Program-made: the position numbers and the translations under genes
Assembly (NCBI RefSeq): GCF_024330105.1
Contig: NZ_JANDHW010000001.1
Coordinates: 310,001-374,000 of the forward strand
Origin: Coprobacter tertius
GTDB taxonomy: Bacteria > Bacteroidota > Bacteroidia > Bacteroidales > Coprobacteraceae
DNA: 64,000 nucleotides
Reading direction: 5' to 3'
The notes under the pieces: model-generated
What the model was told of the DNA's origin: nothing
Seen by the model: only the letters and a program-made list of their open reading frames with translations
Database searches by the model: none
Shown: positions 60,901-64,000 of the stretch, piece after piece
Layout: each line of letters opens with the position of its first letter
Numbering within the stretch: position 1 is the first letter of the stretch

Positions 60901-62226
60901 TTATTTCAACTCGGCGTCGTTATCGTCAAAGAGTTGTTCCGCTCTTTTTTTCAATTTATCGATAAACGAAGGTTTAGGAGGCTTCTGCGGTTTAGGGGCC
61001 TCTTGTTTATGTCCTGTAGCGGTTTCTTTTTTTACGTTTTTTTGTGTCTCGGAAATTGTTTCGGGTTCTACTTTACGTACACAATTTTCTGTTCCCAGTA
61101 ATAATAGACCGATAGCTTGCGCATAGGCGGGATTACCGGCTTCAGCCCGGTTTACGAATTGTATGTTTTTAGGAAGCGTACCGCGTTTAACTTCCATTCC
61201 CGTTTTTTGTCTCAGCAGTTCGGGCAACTCCCGTAACTGAGAGGCTCCTCCTGTAATGATGATTCCAGCCGATAATTGATCTCCGTATCCCGAAGCATCT
61301 ATCTGGTCGATAACATTTTCTACGATTTCTTCAATTCGGGCTTCGATGACATGGCAAAGGTCCTGATATTTAATTTTTGAAGAATCCAGACCTTCGATAC
61401 CGAGTTGTTTGATCCCTTTTTCGGTAATCGGATTGTTAATTGCACTGCCAAAAGCAATTTTCAGTTTCTCGGCATCTCCTTCGAGCACATTCAGGGAGCA
61501 AATGTCTCGGGTTATATTTTTCCCTCCAAAGGGGATTGTAATCATATAACGCAAGAAATCATCCTTATAGATCGATAAGGTCGTAGTCCCTCCTCCGAAA
61601 TCGATCAGAGCACATCCGAGATTTCTTTCTTCACTGGTAAGCAGGGCAGAAGCCGTTGCTTTTGCCGATATGATATAACCTGCTACAGGCATTTTCAATC
61701 GTTCGGTTAAACACCGTATAATATTTTTTTTGATCGACGGACGTCCGATAATGAGTTTCAGATTGGCTTGTATTTCCGAGCAGAATGCTCCTACCGGTTT
61801 GGCTTCGATGTGATTATCTACCATATATTCGTTGGGGACTACGTCCATGATTTCGGAATTGAATATGGGATAGCTACGGCTTTCGGAGTGTAATGCGTTT
61901 ATCAGTGTTTCGGTAACTTGTGTATCTTCCGGTAGTTGACGACGTACCGAATGATCGATTGTACGAACCGACTGTCCTCCGATCCCGACATATACTTTAT
62001 CTATTTTATCGGGAATAATCCTGTTCTCGAGCTTAGCTATTATTTTCTTTACCCGGGCGGCTGCTTCTTCTACATTCTGAATACATCCGCGTTTAATGCA
62101 CCCGGCAGAATCTTCTTTGTCGATAGCGAGTACACTGAGTACCCCGTTTTCGTTCTTATGTCCGATAACCCCTACTATTTTAGAGGTACCGAGTTCTATA
62201 GCAACAATATAATTATCTGGTTCCAT
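60901..62226 (-). CDS. ftsA: Cell division protein FtsA
   Basis: The 441-residue actin-like ATPase anchors FtsZ to the membrane. Actin-fold phosphate blocks are present: IVAIELGTSKIVGVIG, ALIDFGGGTTTLSIY and GIIITGGASQLREL. The SHS2 (1C) insertion lies at about 85-165 (YMVDNHIEAKPVGAF). A charged Lys/Pro-rich linker and a C-terminal amphipathic helix (PSFIDKLKKRAEQLFDD) for membrane binding follow. It starts 3 bp after the ftsQ stop. Confidence 0.97.
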   Translation of the reverse strand: MEPDNYIVAIELGTSKIVGVIGHKNENGVLSVLAIDKEDSAGCIKRGCIQNVEEAAARVKKIIAKLENRIIPDKIDKVYVGIGGQSVRTIDHSVRRQLPEDTQVTETLINALHSESRSYPIFNSEIMDVVPNEYMVDNHIEAKPVGAFCSEIQANLKLIIGRPSIKKNIIRCLTERLKMPVAGYIISAKATASALLTSEERNLGCALIDFGGGTTTLSIYKDDFLRYMITIPFGGKNITRDICSLNVLEGDAEKLKIAFGSAINNPITEKGIKQLGIEGLDSSKIKYQDLCHVIEARIEEIVENVIDQIDASGYGDQLSAGIIITGGASQLRELPELLRQKTGMEVKRGTLPKNIQFVNRAEAGNPAYAQAIGLLLLGTENCVRKVEPETISETQKNVKKETATGHKQEAPKPQKPPKPSFIDKLKKRAEQLFDDNDAELK

Positions 62227-62228
62227 AA

Positions 62229-62969
62229 TTAGTTATTTTTATCTCTACGGGTGCAAATTACCTGGTTTTCATATTTTAGGCTGATGGTATCGTATTTATT
62301 CCATCCCACCTTTGGAAGAGCCTGGTCGTATAAGTAACGCAAGTTCTCGAGTTTCCGTTCAAAGTTATCAATTTTTCCCATAAGTATCAAATTATCACCT
62401 ATACGAGGAATAATTTCGATTTCTTTATCGGGCGTAACGTATATCTGTTCGATCTGTGAATTCCAGAATTCGTTGTTTTTCAGGAAAAGTGCCAGTGAAT
62501 ATAGCTTATCTTTTGCATAATCCCGGCTGATAAATCCTGTCGCAAGAGGCAGATATGCCGTAAAATTTTGTGTTGTCGGCATTATTTTCCCGTTACTGTC
62601 GATGTAATAAGTTTCACCGTTAGCGATAATACGTATCACCGGTACCCGCTGAGAGATGTCAATTTTTATAGTTCCCGACGGAGTTTTATAACACTCGGCA
62701 GTAGCGATAAGTTGATTTTTTTTCAATACCTGTTCCATTTTTTCGGTATTTATTTCAGAATAGAGTTTTCCTACGGGATCGATTCCTTTTTCGGTTATCT
62801 CTTTTTTGATTTCGTTTACCGATGTGAAATGTGTTTCGGTACTATCAGCCAGATGCACTTCTATACGCTTGCATTTTACATTTCCTTCTGCAGGAGCATA
62901 ATAAATGAGCGCGGCAATCAGATAAGCCGGTAGTATACAGATAAGCAGGTATTTAAAAATCTTCTTCAT
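62229..62969 (-). CDS. ftsQ: Cell division protein FtsQ
   Basis: The 246-residue bitopic protein has one N-terminal membrane segment (about residues 5-27) and a periplasmic part with a POTRA-like region (KCKRIEVHLADSTETHFTSVNEIK) and the FtsQ beta domain (VPVIRIIANGETYYIDSNGKIMP). The start at 62969 is chosen because its ATG overlaps the murC stop (ATGA); an in-frame ATG at 62984 inside murC is less likely. It links the division ring to septal peptidoglycan synthesis. Confidence 0.93.
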   Translation of the reverse strand: MKKIFKYLLICILPAYLIAALIYYAPAEGNVKCKRIEVHLADSTETHFTSVNEIKKEITEKGIDPVGKLYSEINTEKMEQVLKKNQLIATAECYKTPSGTIKIDISQRVPVIRIIANGETYYIDSNGKIMPTTQNFTAYLPLATGFISRDYAKDKLYSLALFLKNNEFWNSQIEQIYVTPDKEIEIIPRIGDNLILMGKIDNFERKLENLRYLYDQALPKVGWNKYDTISLKYENQVICTRRDKNN

Positions 62970-64000
62970 CGGTTCTCGAGACACGCTTTAATATCGGGTA
63001 ACAGTCGGTCTATATCACCGGCTCCCAATGTAATCAGGACTTCAAAGTTACGGGTTTTCAACGTTTCAAACAAAGTTTCTTTAGTGCAAAGTATCTTGTT
63101 AGATGTTGTTATTTCATTGAATATTAGCTGAGATGTTATTCCCGGTATCGGTTTTTCCCGGGCCGGATAAATATCGAGCAATATTACTTCATCGAGCATC
63201 GAAAGGGCTTTTGCAAACTGCTTATAAAAATCTCGTGTACGGGAGAAAAGATGAGGTTGAAAGATGCCCGTGATTTTTCTGCCGGGATATAAAGCTTTTA
63301 CCGACAAAATACTGGCTTTTAGTTCATCCGGGTGGTGAGCATAATCGTCTATCATGACCTTATCATCTGTTTTCAGCCAAAAATCGAATCTACGTTTAGC
63401 CCCCTCAAAAGATGCCATTGCCCGGCGTAGGCCGGTTGATGATACTCCGCACAGCCACGCTACAGCCATAGCGGCAACACTGTTTTCGATATTTATTTTT
63501 ACCGGTACTCCCAATTCGATATCGGTAATGACACCTTCGGGGGTAACAAAATCAAAAACGATCGTACCGTTTCCTATGCGTATGTTTTTGGCATGGAAAT
63601 CACCGTTGTTTTCGCCTGAATAGTGATATATTTTTACCCCATTTTGTACCTCGGGATTTAATTTCAGTCCGTTTTTTATGATCAATGCACCTCCGGGGCG
63701 TATCAACGTCGTAAAATGGCGAAAACTTTCGAGGTATGCTTCTTCTGTACCATAAATATCGAGGTGGTCGGGATCGGTTGCTGTTATTACTGCTATCCAA
63801 GGATTCAGTTGATGAAAAGACCGGTCGTATTCGTCGGCTTCAATGACCGAATATTCGCTTGTATCCGATAGAATCAAGTTGCTGTTATAATTTTTGAGAA
63901 TACCGCCCAAAAAGGCGTTGCATCCAATCGGAGATTGAGCGAGTATATGAGCAGCCATGCTTGAGGTCGTCGTTTTACCATGAGTCCCGGCAAAACAAAG
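62966..64000 (-). CDS. murC: UDP-N-acetylmuramate--L-alanine ligase, partial (N-terminus outside window)
   Basis: The visible 344 residues are the middle and C-terminal parts of MurC; the gene enters from the right edge. The ATP-binding P-loop lies at the edge (CFAGTHGKTTTSSMAAHIL). SVIEADEYDRSF, ITATDPDHLDIYG and the MurC C-terminal domain (MIDDYAHHPDELKASI, IFQPHLFSRTRDFYKQF) follow. It adds L-alanine to UDP-MurNAc in peptidoglycan synthesis. Its stop overlaps the ftsQ start, so translation is coupled. The order murC-ftsQ-ftsA-ftsZ is the conserved dcw cluster. Confidence 0.97.
   Translation of the reverse strand, partial: LCFAGTHGKTTTSSMAAHILAQSPIGCNAFLGGILKNYNSNLILSDTSEYSVIEADEYDRSFHQLNPWIAVITATDPDHLDIYGTEEAYLESFRHFTTLIRPGGALIIKNGLKLNPEVQNGVKIYHYSGENNGDFHAKNIRIGNGTIVFDFVTPEGVITDIELGVPVKINIENSVAAMAVAWLCGVSSTGLRRAMASFEGAKRRFDFWLKTDDKVMIDDYAHHPDELKASILSVKALYPGRKITGIFQPHLFSRTRDFYKQFAKALSMLDEVILLDIYPAREKPIPGITSQLIFNEITTSNKILCTKETLFETLKTRNFEVLITLGAGDIDRLLPDIKACLENR

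Overview
The window is chromosomal DNA from an AT-rich member of the Bacteroidetes, most likely order Bacteroidales. The evidence is a SusC/SusD pair, TAnnTTTG-type promoter boxes, a PorT-like protein and secreted proteins with C-terminal tails like type IX secretion sorting domains, GLUG repeats, and core genes (ftsQAZ, serS, gpmI, rplS, ribF) in a Bacteroidales-like setting. The species cannot be fixed from sequence alone; a Barnesiella/Coprobacter/Dysgonomonas-like gut or gut-related organism is an inference.

Region 1 (1-17.4 kb) is accessory and carbohydrate-oriented. A minus-strand operon runs activase, glycyl radical enzyme, GH47-type alpha-mannosidase (cut by the left edge). Next to it are a LacI-type regulator and a cupin gene whose promoter carries a perfect LacI-like operator. 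A cation/proton antiporter follows. Then comes a divergent pair: a 1537-residue GH92 alpha-mannosidase with GLUG repeats and a six-hairpin glycosidase-like protein. Two intergenic stretches here (about 6149-6395 and 14041-14198) look like small structured RNAs.

Region 2 (17.4-37.6 kb) is a six-gene minus-strand cluster: hybrid sensor kinase, SusC, SusD, Oar-like TonB receptor, hybrid sensor kinase, sensor kinase. None of the three kinases carries a DNA-binding domain. After a 1.3-kb noncoding stretch lies a secreted GLUG / metallo-beta-lactamase-fold / F5/8C protein with a clear promoter and terminator.

Region 3 (37.8-64 kb) is mostly housekeeping: two CAT-anticodon tRNAs (one initiator), ribF, an Lrp regulator, three FKBP isomerases, a sirtuin, a Na/Pi cotransporter, a nucleoside-kinase-like protein, a HAD phosphatase, a PorT-like protein, a ferredoxin, a GH3/beta-lactamase fusion with a split 5'-nucleotidase, rplS, a GIN-domain protein, gpmI, a DUF3109 protein, serS, yqeY-like, and the cell-division genes ftsZ, ftsA, ftsQ and murC (cut by the right edge).

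The most unusual items are the glycyl radical enzyme co-transcribed with a secreted mannosidase, the kinase-rich SusCD cluster without an evident DNA-binding output, and the two candidate RNAs.
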